Shown: piece by piece, positions 55,039 through 63,315 of the stretch
Position numbering within the stretch: position 1 is the stretch's first letter
How the letters are laid out: the number at the start of each line of letters is the position of its first letter
Notes under the pieces: model-generated
What the model was told of the DNA's origin: nothing
The model's database searches: none
What the model saw: the letters and a program-made list of their open reading frames with translations, nothing else
Assembly: GCA_022562795.1 (NCBI GenBank)
Contig: JADFOP010000003.1
Span: 25,197-89,196 of the forward strand
Direction: 5' to 3'
Length of the DNA stretch: 64,000 bases
Source: Nitrospinota bacterium
GTDB lineage: Bacteria > JADFOP01
Position numbers and translations under genes: made by a program

Positions 55039-55509
55039 ATGGAGCGTGGGGCATTGAGGTTTTGGCGGTGGGGCGCTGTCGCCCTGTTTGCTCTCGGACT
55101 GCTAATACCATTCCCCTCTGCGGCAGCCGACCTCTCGAAGGAAGAGGCGGTTAAGAAAGTCATCGAGAAGGTTGTTCTGCCGAGCTCCAATCGAGAGACC
55201 CTCCGGGCGCATTTTTGGCCCCATCCCCTCCGTCCTGGTGATGTGATAACCGTATTCAGACCTGATGGCGAGCGCTGGCCCATCAAAGAGCCGACATGGT
55301 TCTTCTGGATCGACGACCTGCCCGAGGCTCTCTTCGGCCACCCCGCACGTTTTGTCTACGTCGATGTTGCGACGGGGGCCATTACCGTTCAACGTGCGGA
55401 TTCCTGGCCGGCCCTGAACGGCGAGACCTTGTGGGGATTTGCCGAGGAGCGAGAGGACCCACGGTTCGTTATCTATCCGCTTAAGCGCCCTGGGGGTCCA
55501 GGGAAGTGA
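55039..55509 (+). CDS. secreted protein of unknown function
   Basis: A 156-residue protein with a signal peptide (WGAVALFALGLLIPFPSAAA, cleaved near residue 30). The mature part has a helical start (SKEEAVKKVIEKVVLP) and several Trp/Pro-rich strands (PTWFFWIDDLPEALFGHPARFVYVDVATG). No known domain recognised. It overlaps the next gene by 4 bp (GTGA), so it is probably a partner of the caspase-like protein. Confidence 0.65.
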   Translation: MERGALRFWRWGAVALFALGLLIPFPSAAADLSKEEAVKKVIEKVVLPSSNRETLRAHFWPHPLRPGDVITVFRPDGERWPIKEPTWFFWIDDLPEALFGHPARFVYVDVATGAITVQRADSWPALNGETLWGFAEEREDPRFVIYPLKRPGGPGK

Positions 55510-57170
55510 GCGGGGTGCGTTGTTCACAGGGACTGGTTCTGCTGCTGGCTTTGGCGGTGGGCCTGCCGACTTCGGCGTGGGCAGGGAAACACTGCCCAAA
55601 GGTACCCTGCATTGATGGGGCTCCGCCGAAGAAATTCGCCCTAATCATTGATGGACATAACACTCTCGACTTTAACCCTAACTCAGTCGGACTGTATGAC
55701 ATCCTCAAGGGTTTGGGCTACGAGGTCACCTTCCTCTCCCCGCGGTTCCAGGAGACAGGCTATAAGGGCAAGGCCAATGGAACCACGACTCTTCCTGCTA
55801 TCAAGGCGGAATTCGAGGCCCTGGGGGCTAAGGCCCGCTGCTGCGATGATGTTGTCATCGCTTTCTTTGCCCATGGTTGGTCCGGCCTTTCGATCTATCC
55901 TCCTGACAAGGCCGCTGAGGAGGCAAAGAAGTGGAACCCGGACAAGGACCCAGGAAAGTGGCACCCCAGCCTTTCGTTGAACCCCTACGAGAAAAGCAAG
56001 ACCAGCGGAAAAGAAGCCGGAGATAAAAAAGGGGGTTCCCTCACTTTCAACAAGCTTGCGAAATGGCTCGATCTGGTCAAGTCGTGCGACGTCAAGATCT
56101 ACATCAATTCCTGCTACAGTGGGTCGTTCCAAGGCTTGAAGAACTCTAAGCAGCGGGACAACTGCTACTGTCGAACGGTGTATACTAGTTCAAAACCAGA
56201 GCTGGTTTCTTATGGGCCTAGTAGCTTCATCTCAGGCTACGGCGAGGTGCCAAATAAGAAGGGAGATCCTACGTCCTTTCACGGGGTCTTTGTCAAGGCG
56301 GTAAAGAGTCAAAAGGATCTAATAAAAAAGTTAGAGAAAAGAACGGGGAAAAAGCTACGGATTATCGATACACCGCAGATATATGAAGGAGACATAGTGC
56401 TTTGTTTAGACGGCGACGGCGACAACCTCTGCGACGGGCTGGAGAGTTTCTATGGCACCGACCCGCTGGTGGCGGATTCGGACGCTGATGGAGTGAGTGA
56501 CGGTCAGGAGGTGAGTGACGGCACCAAGCCCCTTATTCGCGACAGCGACGGGGACAAGCTCTCGGACGGCGAAGAGAAAAAGATGGGAACTAATCCCAAT
56601 AAGAAAGATACCGATGGCGACGGCCTGAACGATAAATATGAAATGTTTGCAGGGACCAACCCCCTCCTCTCAGACACAGACGGAGACGGCATCTCAGACG
56701 GGGAGGAAGTGCTGCGCCTCCACACGAACCCGCTACGTGCGGATACCCCCGCTAAGAAGAAGACCGCCGGGCTCATCCCCAGCGATGTAGAGTCCATGGT
56801 CGCTGTCATCCCTCCTGGGCCCATGGTCGAGGCGTACATAGCCATGGCGGTGGAAGCACACGACCGGTTCCGCGACCTCGACGCGGCCCACGACTGGCTG
56901 GAGAGGGCGTTGGAGCTCGATCCGGATAACTATGTGGCCAAGGGTATCCTTGACAGGGTTAAGGCAGAGGAGCAGCAGGTAGGCCTCCAGCGGGCCGGCG
57001 TGGTCTTGGGCGCCCTTCAGCAGATGCTGGCCGAACAGGCACGGAGAGAGCAAGAGCAGCAGGAACATGAGGAGTACAAGGAGAGCCACCCAGGGGGGGA
57101 GCGCCATCCGGGCGGCGGGGAGCGCCCTCCCGTTGAGGAGTGGGACCCGCCACCAAAGGAGGACTACTGA
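55506..57170 (+). CDS. secreted caspase-fold peptidase with thrombospondin type 3 repeats
   Basis: A 554-residue exported protein. Signal peptide (VLLLALAVGLPTSAWA). Residues 43-290 form a legumain/caspase-like domain: KFALIIDGHNT, catalytic-type His123 (FFAHGWSG) and Cys203 (INSCYSGSF). Residues about 302-420 carry five DxDxDG calcium-binding repeats (DGDGDNLCDG, DSDADGVSDG, DSDGDKLSDG, DTDGDGLND, DTDGDGISDG), then a TPR-like helical pair and a Glu/Pro-rich tail. Probably a calcium-dependent extracellular or periplasmic peptidase. It overlaps both its neighbours, so the three genes look like an operon. Confidence 0.8.
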   Translation: MSGVRCSQGLVLLLALAVGLPTSAWAGKHCPKVPCIDGAPPKKFALIIDGHNTLDFNPNSVGLYDILKGLGYEVTFLSPRFQETGYKGKANGTTTLPAIKAEFEALGAKARCCDDVVIAFFAHGWSGLSIYPPDKAAEEAKKWNPDKDPGKWHPSLSLNPYEKSKTSGKEAGDKKGGSLTFNKLAKWLDLVKSCDVKIYINSCYSGSFQGLKNSKQRDNCYCRTVYTSSKPELVSYGPSSFISGYGEVPNKKGDPTSFHGVFVKAVKSQKDLIKKLEKRTGKKLRIIDTPQIYEGDIVLCLDGDGDNLCDGLESFYGTDPLVADSDADGVSDGQEVSDGTKPLIRDSDGDKLSDGEEKKMGTNPNKKDTDGDGLNDKYEMFAGTNPLLSDTDGDGISDGEEVLRLHTNPLRADTPAKKKTAGLIPSDVESMVAVIPPGPMVEAYIAMAVEAHDRFRDLDAAHDWLERALELDPDNYVAKGILDRVKAEEQQVGLQRAGVVLGALQQMLAEQARREQEQQEHEEYKESHPGGERHPGGGERPPVEEWDPPPKEDY

Positions 57171-57811
57171 TGCGCCAACGCGTCCTTGTCCTCGTTGCCC
57201 TCGCGGTTTCTCTCCTTTGGCCGGCCTCGGCTCTGGCCGGGCGACCGGCCGTCTGCCTGCCTACATTCACCGACGCTCGACCCGTCAAGAGCCCTGATTC
57301 GGTGCCATACAACGTGAAGGCCGAGAATACTCCTAAACCCTTACGGGCACATCCTCGCGAGGGCCCTGCAGAGGTGCGCCGCATGGTCTTAAGAGCCCTG
57401 AAAGCGGAGCGCGGGATTGAGGTAATTGACCTCGCCGACGCCGACCTCCAACACCTGGCCGACGACCCCAACTTCAACCGTTGCTCCATCGTCGTAGGCG
57501 GTGCGGTCTTCCACTACGAGGGCACCGTGGCCGTGGACATCTACGGCACAAAGCTCTTTACGGGCCTTGTGGGCTTTGAGCTCGTCGCCGCAGATTCGCG
57601 CCGGGGCCACCTGACCTTCCCTCCGGTCGCCTTTGCGGGCCGGCGCCAGAGCGAGCCGGTTAAGGCCGACGACGATTTCGGGACGAACGACCGCCAGACC
57701 TTCAAGGAGTGGATTGGCGAAGCCCTGAAGACCGCTTCGGCGAGCCTGCCCGCCCGGTTCGTCCGGCCGGCTGTTGCCGCTGCCCGCCGGGACGCCCCAC
57801 CTCCCCAATAG
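57170..57811 (+). CDS. secreted protein of unknown function
   Basis: A 213-residue protein with a signal peptide (MRQRVLVLVALAVSLLWPASALA). The start ATG overlaps the previous stop (TGATG), and GGAGG lies upstream. The mature part contains an alpha/beta region around EVRRMVLRALKAERGIEVIDLADADLQHLA and VVGGAVFHYEGTVAVDIYGTKLFTGLVGF, which resembles lipoproteins of the CsgG/LpoB style, but this is not certain. Third gene of the caspase-like operon. Confidence 0.65.
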   Translation: MRQRVLVLVALAVSLLWPASALAGRPAVCLPTFTDARPVKSPDSVPYNVKAENTPKPLRAHPREGPAEVRRMVLRALKAERGIEVIDLADADLQHLADDPNFNRCSIVVGGAVFHYEGTVAVDIYGTKLFTGLVGFELVAADSRRGHLTFPPVAFAGRRQSEPVKADDDFGTNDRQTFKEWIGEALKTASASLPARFVRPAVAAARRDAPPPQ

Positions 57812-57834
57812 AGAGCCTTTCCTCCCTTCTCCCC

Positions 57835-57863
57835 TTGCCCAGCCTCGTGGGCGGTGGTATATT
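57835..57863 (+). promoter_or_regulatory. sigma-70-type promoter for the transaldolase gene
   Basis: TTGCCC (57835-57840), 17-bp spacer, TATATT (57858-57863), about 90 bp before the ATG at 57952. The transcript would include the FmdB-like and pyrE genes downstream. Confidence 0.6.
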
Positions 57864-57951
57864 CTTGGGTATAAAGACCCTGCTGGGCCTACACAGAAGG
57901 GAATGGGAGTGACAATTCGTTTCCTATAAACGCACGCGGGGGGAAGACCGT

Positions 57952-58602
57952 ATGAAGCTCTTCATCGATAGCGCCGACATTGACGAGATAACCGAGGCCC
58001 AGGCCCTGGGGGTCCTCGACGGGGTGACGACCAACCCCTCTCTCATCGCCAGGACGGGGAAGCCCTTCGAGCAGGTGGTGCGCGAAATTCTAAAGGTCAT
58101 CGATGGCCCGGTGAACCTTGAAGTGGTTGGGACCGACGCCGAGACCATGGTGGCCGAGGGGCGAAAGCTCGCCGCCTTCGGCGAAAATGTGGTTGTGAAA
58201 ATTCCCATGCTGCCCGAGGGCCTAAAGGCCGTGAAGCGTCTGACCTCCGAGGGGTTCAAGACCAACGTGACGTTGATATTCTCCCCCTCCCAGGCGTTGC
58301 TCGCCGCAAAGGCCGGGGCGAGCTACGTGAGCCCCTTCGTCGGCCGCCTGGACGACATCAGTCACGAGGGCATGGAGATCGTCGCCCAGATTCGTGAGAT
58401 CTACGACAACTACGACTACGGAACCGAGATTCTCGCGGCCTCTCTTCGCCACCCTATCCACTTTATAGAGGCGGCCCGGCTCGGGGCCGATGTGGCGACG
58501 CTGCCGCTCAAGGTCATTCTCAGCCTCACCCAGCACCCTCTGACCGACAAAGGCTTGGCAACCTTCCTGGCCGACTGGGAGAAGGTGCAGGATAAGTTTT
58601 AG
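57952..58602 (+). CDS. transaldolase / fructose-6-phosphate aldolase-like (TalC)
   Basis: A 216-residue short transaldolase of the TalC/FSA subfamily. The Schiff-base lysine is in VVKIPML, and the family start [13 protein letters not shown] plus [41 protein letters not shown] are intact. It acts in the non-oxidative pentose phosphate pathway or as an aldolase on fructose-6-phosphate. It is 28 bp behind a good ribosome-binding site and has its own promoter. Confidence 0.95.
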   Translation: MKLFIDSADIDEITEAQALGVLDGVTTNPSLIARTGKPFEQVVREILKVIDGPVNLEVVGTDAETMVAEGRKLAAFGENVVVKIPMLPEGLKAVKRLTSEGFKTNVTLIFSPSQALLAAKAGASYVSPFVGRLDDISHEGMEIVAQIREIYDNYDYGTEILAASLRHPIHFIEAARLGADVATLPLKVILSLTQHPLTDKGLATFLADWEKVQDKF

Positions 58603-58634
58603 CGGAGCGCCCTTAAGGGCAAACGGAGAGCATC

Positions 58635-58835
58635 ATGCCCATATATGAGTTCACATGCCCCGGCTGCGGGAACGAATTTGAAAAGCTCGTCATGGGGGGC
58701 TCGGTGGCTGTGGCCTGTCCCGCGTGCGGGGCCGACGAGGTGGAGCGCCGCATGAGCATCTTCGGCGTGGGTGGCGGGGCGGCGGCGTCCTCGAACCCTG
58801 GGTCCGGCAACGGCCCGACCTACTCCGGCGGCTGA
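58635..58835 (+). CDS. FmdB-family zinc-ribbon protein
   Basis: A 66-residue protein with Cys8, Cys11, Cys28 and Cys31 (MPIYEFTCPGCGNEFE, then VACPACGADEVERRMS). FmdB-type small zinc ribbons are putative regulatory proteins; their role is poorly defined. A Gly/Ser-rich tail follows. It lies 32 bp after the transaldolase gene. Confidence 0.9.
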   Translation: MPIYEFTCPGCGNEFEKLVMGGSVAVACPACGADEVERRMSIFGVGGGAAASSNPGSGNGPTYSGG

Positions 58836-58962
58836 CGGAGCTGCGCCTGTCGGTGAGCGGGCCGGTCGGCCCGACGCCCCTTCCGAGACTTCTTCCGCAC
58901 ACAGAGCCTCGACGTCTCTTACCCTCTCCCTAACTTAGAAGGTGGTGAAGGAGACCGCGCCG

Positions 58963-59580
58963 ATGGAGCGTAGGGAAACACCTGAGAGTCGCCTGGAGCG
59001 CCTGACGGACCTATTTCGAGAGAAATCCTTCAAACGCGGGACCTTCAAGCTTGCCAGCGGCATCACCAGCCGGTACTACTTCAACGCCAAGCCCACGCTC
59101 TTCACCGCCGAGGGCTCCCGCCTGGTGGGCGAGCTGGTGTGCGACGAGGCCGCCCGCCTGCAAGCGACGGCCCTGGGGGGCCTTATGGTGGGAGCGGTGC
59201 CCATTGTCCACGCCGCCCTTGCCGTGGCCGCCGAGCGCGGCTTAGCCCTCAAGGGCTTCTGGGTCCGTAAAGAACCCAAGGACCACGGCACCGAGCGGCT
59301 CATCGAGGGCGAGCTTGAGGCGAGCGACAGAATACTCATCGTCGATGATGTCATCACGACGGGCAACTCCATCCGGCGGACCGTCGAGGCCCTCGCCGAG
59401 GCTGGCTGCAGCGAGATCGCCGGCGTCTGTGTCCTGCTCGATCGCCGCCAGCGCTCGCCCGCCGAAAGCGCCGAGCTCGAGGCCCTTGGGCTTGTGAGCC
59501 TCATGGATCTGGCCAGCTTCCTTGAGGCGGAGGAGATCGCCGCGATGGAGGCAGAGGCGGCGAATCGGCCCGCCTCCTGA
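58963..59580 (+). CDS. pyrE: orotate phosphoribosyltransferase
   Basis: A 205-residue enzyme of UMP synthesis that adds PRPP to orotate. The PRPP-binding motif ILIVDDVITTGNSI, the substrate-hood loop KFPKDHGTERLIEG-like (RKEPKDHGTERLIEG), and the start KLASGITSRYYFNAKPT are clear. I chose the ATG that has AAGGAG 9 bp upstream; GTG codons seven and six residues earlier overlap the site. It lies 127 bp after fmdB. Confidence 0.95.
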   Translation: MERRETPESRLERLTDLFREKSFKRGTFKLASGITSRYYFNAKPTLFTAEGSRLVGELVCDEAARLQATALGGLMVGAVPIVHAALAVAAERGLALKGFWVRKEPKDHGTERLIEGELEASDRILIVDDVITTGNSIRRTVEALAEAGCSEIAGVCVLLDRRQRSPAESAELEALGLVSLMDLASFLEAEEIAAMEAEAANRPAS

Positions 59581-59673
59581 CGGAGGCCCCCTCTAGATGG
59601 TGTCGGGGTTCCGCCTGAGGTGGACGCCCCTGCCTCCTCATCGTGCTCGCTCGCCGCCCTTCACTATTACTAG

Positions 59674-59871
59674 CTAGTAGCCTTTCTCATCTGTCCGCTC
59701 TTTCGCAGCGTCTTCCGTCGTCCGGCGGCCAACCTGTTTGATGTGGCCCTTGGGCCATTTCTTCTGGTGCTCGCCCTCGCGCCGCTCCAGGTCGTCGGTG
59801 ATGCCTCCGTGGACGATCTTGTTTCCAATCTTGAATTGGTACTTGTACGTGTCACGAGGTTTCTTAGCCAT
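59674..59871 (-). CDS. small GIY-YIG-like protein
   Basis: A 65-residue protein with the beta-turn pattern YKYQFKIGNKIVHGGITDDLERREGEHQ, matching GIY-YIG nuclease starts but shorter than a full domain of about 90 residues. A strong AAGGAGG lies 9 bp before the ATG. It is co-oriented with, and 22 bp behind, the antitoxin gene, which makes a three-gene toxin-antitoxin arrangement; its role there is unknown. Confidence 0.7.
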   Translation of the reverse strand: MAKKPRDTYKYQFKIGNKIVHGGITDDLERREGEHQKKWPKGHIKQVGRRTTEDAAKERTDEKGY

Positions 59872-59893
59872 TGACACAATCCTCCTTCTTCTC

Positions 59894-60307
59894 TCAGATG
59901 AGTTCGGTGATGTCTACACCGAGGGCCTTAGCGACCCGCCTGTAGGTCTTGATCGTCGGGCGATAGTCGGGATCTTCGATCTGACTGACCCGAGTCTGAC
60001 CCACGCCAAGCCTCTTGGCGAGTTCTTTCTGAGTGATTTTTTTCCGCTTCCGCACCCTCTTGATACGATTATCGAGGATTGTCTTACGGGCCTCCTCGAG
60101 GGAAATCACATCGTCCTTCTGGTCGGCCATAACGGCTTTAGCCTCGCGCAAATCTGTATAGTCTTCGATGAGCTCTATAATCTCTTCCCACACCTCAGCG
60201 GGGATGACCACCATCTGGTGTCCCTTAATTTCCACCTGGCCGACCGGCTCTGGAACCTCAAACCCATGACGCGGTTGCGCCTGTTTTTTTGTCTTCGTTG
60301 TTCTCAT
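59894..60307 (-). CDS. antitoxin with Phd-like and XRE HTH parts
   Basis: A 137-residue antitoxin. The N-terminal two-thirds contain a Phd/YefM-style strand-helix region (VEIKGHQMVVIPAEVWEEIIELIEDY) and an acidic patch; the C-terminus (about 84-137) is an XRE helix-turn-helix (KITQKELAKRLGVGQTRVSQIED). The start has GGAGGGG upstream. It follows the RelE-like toxin gene by 39 bp and would bind both the toxin and the operator. Confidence 0.85.
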   Translation of the reverse strand: MRTTKTKKQAQPRHGFEVPEPVGQVEIKGHQMVVIPAEVWEEIIELIEDYTDLREAKAVMADQKDDVISLEEARKTILDNRIKRVRKRKKITQKELAKRLGVGQTRVSQIEDPDYRPTIKTYRRVAKALGVDITELI

Positions 60308-60346
60308 GCTGTCCCCTCCTGTTTAATGCCCTTTAAAACCTAAATA

Positions 60347-60619
60347 TCAATATGCGCCCTCCCTAGTTTTTGCTATGACGACTGTCACAGTCCTTTGCTT
60401 ATCGTCAATCTTGTAAATTACTCTGTATCGACGCCCTATCCAAATTCGCCAGTAGTCGTCCTCGAGCTTCTTGCAACCTGGTGGGCGGGGGTTGTTCGCC
60501 AGCCTTTCGATGGCATCGAGAACCCGCTCCCCTATATTTTTTGGAAACCTTGCAATACTCTTTTCTGCGCTTCTCTTTACGATGACCGTGTATCGTTTCC
60601 TTTTCATCTTGTCTTTCAT
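60347..60619 (-). CDS. RelE/ParE-family toxin
   Basis: A 90-residue ribosome-dependent or gyrase-type toxin of the RelE/ParE fold: KRKRYTVIVKRSAEKSIARFPKNIGERVLDAIERL, then CKKLEDDYWRIWIGRRYRVIYKI, ending in IAKTREGAY. Arginines and a Tyr near the C-terminus match the catalytic positions of RelE-like nucleases. Toxin-first order is as in HigBA-type systems. Translation may start at the ATG at 60619 or the one at 60607. Confidence 0.9.
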   Translation of the reverse strand: MKDKMKRKRYTVIVKRSAEKSIARFPKNIGERVLDAIERLANNPRPPGCKKLEDDYWRIWIGRRYRVIYKIDDKQRTVTVVIAKTREGAY

Positions 60620-60640
60620 CTCCCGTTGCCTCTTACTTGT

Positions 60641-60669
60641 AATATAAGGGTTATCATGGTATTTATCAA
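60641..60669 (-). promoter_or_regulatory. promoter of the toxin-antitoxin operon
   Basis: On the minus strand TTGATA (60664-60669), 17-bp spacer, TATATT (60641-60646), only about 15 nt before the toxin start codon. An ATGATAA half-site lies inside the spacer. Confidence 0.75.
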
Positions 60670-60677
60670 GTTCATAT

Positions 60678-60690
60678 TATGATAATCATA
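60678..60690. promoter_or_regulatory. candidate antitoxin operator
   Basis: TATGATAATCATA is a perfect 6+1+6 palindrome just upstream of the -35 box. The same ATGATAA half recurs within the promoter spacer. This spacing fits autoregulation by the XRE antitoxin. Confidence 0.5.
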
Positions 60691-60814
60691 GTATTATTTA
60701 TTATGCTTTGCAAAAAAATCCCCCATCATCTGTCTCCATACCATGAGGCGATTTCTAAGAAGCCTTGGGTGTCTACCGAAGGTAGCTTGCTGTCTCGTTC
60801 TCTTGTTCGGTGCT

Positions 60815-60840
60815 GTCCGCCTCAGGCGGACCTGAGGCGG
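60815..60840. other. two alternative overlapping hairpins
   Basis: GTCCGCC/GGCGGAC (60815-60831) and CCGCCTCAGG/CCTGAGGCGG (60817-60840) share bases, so only one can form at a time. It could be a short palindromic interspersed element or an RNA switch remnant. Confidence 0.35.
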
Positions 60841-61209
60841 AATGTACCTGCATGGTAATTCATACGCGTTAAATCAATTAGGAGAAATACCGAATATTCA
60901 AGTAGAGGTGAAAGTGTTCTTGGGAAGGGACTTTCGAAGCCTTATCGGCTTCATAACCCTTACCGCCATCGACCTCATAGCTCTGCTAATCGAACAAATG
61001 GAATCAAACAGTTCCTAAAGCGGCAACGTAGAGGTTCAGCAGCTTGACCGTAGCACAATCACCCCGTCACACCGTATGTATATTTGCCAGAGGGTTTAAT
61101 TTAGCCCGCTCCACGCTCAATGTGATGCCCGAAGCCCCGCTGGGGCGGTTGCAAAGAGGACCGTCCGGGCTGTATGATGGGCCCTGGATAGCTAGCCGTG
61201 AGATGACCC

Positions 61210-62319
61210 ATGCCCCGACCATACATGACGGCCCGCCGCGCACTCCCACCTGTTCTTGCCCTCGTACTTGCGATGGGAGGGGGCTGCGGAGCCCCGTATT
61301 TATTGCACCTCGCCCAAGGCCAGGCCAACATCCTCTTGACCAGCAAACCCATAGAAGAGGTTATCGCCGACCCCGGCGCCGGGCCTGACATTAAGGCAAA
61401 GCTCGAGCTGGTGCGGACGGTCAAGCGTTACGGGGAGGATGTGGTAGGGCTCAAGGCCGATGGGAGCTTCACCACCTTCACCCCTGTCGAAGGCCCGGCG
61501 GCCCTCTACGTAGTGACCGCCGCCCCGAAGCTGAAGCTGGAGCCCCACACCTGGACCTTCCCCCTGGTTGGGACCTTCCCATACAAAGGGTTTTTCGACA
61601 AGTCTATGGCCGAGGCTGAGGAGGCTCGCCTGGCAAGAGCGGGCTTCGACACGTATCTAAGGCCGGCTGCCGCCTACTCGACCCTTGGCTGGTTCACCGA
61701 CCCGGTCCTCGAGCCGCTCCTGGCATCCGGGGAAGTCTCCATCGCCAACGTCATCCTCCACGAAAAGACCCACTCCACGATCTTCGTTCCCAACCACGTG
61801 GCGTTTGACGAGGGGCTCGCGACTTTCGTCGGGAGGCAGGGGGCCATTGATTTCTTCGCCGCCACCGACGGGCCTGGGTCGCCTCATCACGTGGAGGCCA
61901 TAAAGCGCATGGAGGACGAGCTCCGGTTTGGGCGTTTTCTGCAAGTGGTTATAGCCGAGTTGGAGGGGCTCTACGGCTCGGACATTCCCAGTTCAGAAAA
62001 GCTCGAGCGGCGCGAACGCATTTTTGAGAAGAGCCGCCTTAAGATGCTGAAAGAGCGAGACGGCTACAATTACCCTACTCTGGCGGAGTTTTACACCGAG
62101 ACTCCGCTCAATAACGCCTTCCTAGTAACCCTTAAGCTCTACACGGTTGATGTGGAGACTTACGTGATGGTCTATGAGCGCCACGGCCGCGATTTGGCCA
62201 AGACGGTTGAGTTCTTCAAGGGCGTGGAGCGTCTTGGCGATGACCCGGCCGCGTATGTGCGACGATGGCTTGATACGGGCGGAGCACGGGCGGCCGCCGC
62301 CGCAGGACCGACGCTGTGA
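61210..62319 (+). CDS. predicted zinc aminopeptidase (DUF2265/Aminopep family)
   Basis: A 369-residue exported protein. A signal peptide with a weak lipobox-like GGGC ends near Cys26. The metal site HEKTH has His184, Glu185 and His188 ([13 protein letters not shown]), and a downstream DEGLATFVG supplies a possible Glu ligand. The family is known as putative aminopeptidases anchored on the envelope. It overlaps the cyclophilin gene by 4 bp, so the two are translated together. Confidence 0.85.
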   Translation: MPRPYMTARRALPPVLALVLAMGGGCGAPYLLHLAQGQANILLTSKPIEEVIADPGAGPDIKAKLELVRTVKRYGEDVVGLKADGSFTTFTPVEGPAALYVVTAAPKLKLEPHTWTFPLVGTFPYKGFFDKSMAEAEEARLARAGFDTYLRPAAAYSTLGWFTDPVLEPLLASGEVSIANVILHEKTHSTIFVPNHVAFDEGLATFVGRQGAIDFFAATDGPGSPHHVEAIKRMEDELRFGRFLQVVIAELEGLYGSDIPSSEKLERRERIFEKSRLKMLKERDGYNYPTLAEFYTETPLNNAFLVTLKLYTVDVETYVMVYERHGRDLAKTVEFFKGVERLGDDPAAYVRRWLDTGGARAAAAAGPTL

Positions 62320-63209
62320 ACCGCCGCTTCTTACTCCCCGTGCTCGCCTGGCTCATGCTGGGATTGTTCCTTCCACCGATTCCTGATCGGGCGGCGACAG
62401 CCGTGCTCGTCCTTCCAGGCGGCGATAAGGTGGAAGGCCGCGTTATCGTTCGAGACGGCACAGTCACGGTCGTCGGCGAAGGGCTGTTTCAGTTTCCCGC
62501 CGGGAGGGTAAAACACGTCGAAGCCAATTCCCCTAAGGAGTGGGTCCTCCCGTTCAACGGCACGCCGCTCTATTCAGGTTCAGACCTCGATGAGGGCTTG
62601 CCTGCTCTGACCCTCGATGCCGGCTCCTCGGTTGTGGTCGTGGACTCGTTAGAGGGAGCCAGACAGGTGGAGACCTACGCGGGGCCTTTGTGGGTGGCGG
62701 CGGGACAGCTTGCCAAGCGCTACACTTTTGAGAACAAGGAGGTTTTGCCCATGGTGGACATGGAGACCGAAAAGGGGACCATCTCGTTGGAGCTGTTTGA
62801 GGACGACGCCCCCAATACGGTGGCCAATTTCGTATCATTGGCCGAGAAGGGCTATTATGACGGGCTTACGTTCCACAGGGTCCTCAAAGACTTTATGATC
62901 CAAGGCGGCGACCCCAGGGGAGACGGCTCCGGTGGACCCGGCTACCGCATTCGCGACGAGATAAACCCCCGCAAACACGACCGCGGGGTCCTCAGCATGG
63001 CCAAGACCCAAGCTCCTGACTCTGGCGGCTCGCAGTTCTTCATCACCCACAAGGCGACCCCCTGGCTCGACGGAAAACACACAGTCTTCGGGCGCGTGAC
63101 CGAAGGGATGGAAGTGGTCGACGCCATCGAGCAGGGCGACAAAATCATATCGGTCAAGGTAACCTCCAAGCGCGACCATCCCTACGAGCCTGAAACCCTC
63201 CCGGAGTGA
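62316..63209 (+). CDS. secreted cyclophilin-type peptidyl-prolyl isomerase
   Basis: A 297-residue protein: signal peptide ([18 protein letters not shown]), an N-terminal beta region (about 30-140, [21 protein letters not shown]) and a C-terminal cyclophilin domain (about 145-290: [62 protein letters not shown]). It isomerises X-Pro bonds in the periplasm. Paired with the aminopeptidase gene upstream. Confidence 0.93.
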   Translation: MNRRFLLPVLAWLMLGLFLPPIPDRAATAVLVLPGGDKVEGRVIVRDGTVTVVGEGLFQFPAGRVKHVEANSPKEWVLPFNGTPLYSGSDLDEGLPALTLDAGSSVVVVDSLEGARQVETYAGPLWVAAGQLAKRYTFENKEVLPMVDMETEKGTISLELFEDDAPNTVANFVSLAEKGYYDGLTFHRVLKDFMIQGGDPRGDGSGGPGYRIRDEINPRKHDRGVLSMAKTQAPDSGGSQFFITHKATPWLDGKHTVFGRVTEGMEVVDAIEQGDKIISVKVTSKRDHPYEPETLPE

Positions 63210-63315
63210 GAACGGAAAAGCTCTCCGAACGGGCATCGCGCCCGTTATTACCGGCAGGGAGGGCATTTAGAATTGTCCCGGAAAGCGGGAAACCCTGCCC
63301 ACTACAATAGCAGAT

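Larger units (their letters stand above)
60620..61209. other. intergenic region upstream of the toxin operon
   Basis: A 590-bp AT-rich region. It holds the toxin promoter (60641-60669) and a palindromic candidate operator (60678-60690). Around 60815-60840 there are two mutually exclusive hairpins. I see no gene in the rest and no obvious promoter for the aminopeptidase. Confidence 0.6.

Noticed and set aside
54800-55111. 104 extra codons upstream of the CitE-MaoC fusion
   Set aside because: The residues look non-coding, overlap the divergent gene on the plus strand, and the ATG at 54799 has a good ribosome-binding site.
63228-63246. AACGGGC/GCCCGTT hairpin after the cyclophilin gene as a terminator
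   Set aside because: A 7-bp stem is present, but no T-tract follows.
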